The translations under genes and the position numbers were made by a program. A stretch of DNA of 7,106 nt, from the NCBI GenBank assembly GCA_023264215.1, contig JALQSY010000089.1:1-7106 (forward strand), written 5' to 3'. The notes beneath the pieces are model-generated. The model worked only from the letters and a program-made list of their open reading frames with translations, did not search any database and was not told where the DNA came from. Source of the DNA: Candidatus Nanopelagicales bacterium. Lineage in GTDB: Bacteria; Actinomycetota; Actinomycetes; S36-B12. How positions within the stretch are numbered: the first letter of the stretch is position 1; each line of letters starts with the position of its first letter. Below, piece by piece: positions 6,434 through 7,106 of this stretch.

Positions 6434-6461
6434 CGCGTTGGTGCCCGGCGATGGCGTCCCG

Positions 6462-7106
<645 letters not shown>

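Overview
The window is compact, GC-rich DNA of the kind seen in Actinomycetota, probably a Micrococcales-like lineage (inference). The reasons are the GC-biased third codon positions, GTG starts, TANNNT -10 elements placed directly before start codons (leaderless genes), and an initiator tRNA with a C1/U72 mismatch and no encoded CCA. Almost every gene is a recognisable housekeeping or central-metabolism gene. I found no mobile element, CRISPR array, phage module or defence cassette, and nothing that can honestly be called a new multi-gene system. The most interesting signals are regulatory and organisational.

Layout from left to right. (1) Positions 1-581 hold the 3' end of a molybdopterin oxidoreductase (DMSO reductase/CISM superfamily), whose first part lies outside the window. 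(2) A small hotdog-fold acyl-CoA thioesterase converges on it from the minus strand (598-993). (3) A 76-bp divergent region leads to an initiator tRNA-fMet (1070-1143), followed by a strong intrinsic terminator. (4) Phosphoenolpyruvate carboxylase, ppc (1302-3998), starts at a GTG that looks leaderless. (5) cysD, the PP-loop subunit of ATP sulfurylase, converges on ppc with only 6 bp between the stops, and no cysN is adjacent. (6) A 53-bp divergent intergenic region between cysD and icd carries an icd promoter, a good cysD ribosome-binding site and a 26-bp imperfect palindrome that looks like a shared operator. (7) icd encodes a Thermus-type isocitrate dehydrogenase with a C-terminal extension and an NADP-type Lys-Tyr signature. 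(8) A small winged-helix regulator follows in the same direction. (9) The C-terminal part of a long-form (E. coli-type) argininosuccinate synthase, argG, converges on the regulator. The two genes share one CTAG as both stop codons.

Functionally, PEP carboxylase feeds oxaloacetate into the TCA cycle. Isocitrate dehydrogenase makes 2-oxoglutarate and probably NADPH. Argininosuccinate synthase consumes aspartate, which derives from oxaloacetate. CysD activates sulfate for the NADPH-consuming reduction pathway. The genes are therefore metabolically related, but they are separate transcription units on alternating strands. The only direct hint of joint control is the cysD/icd intergenic palindrome.
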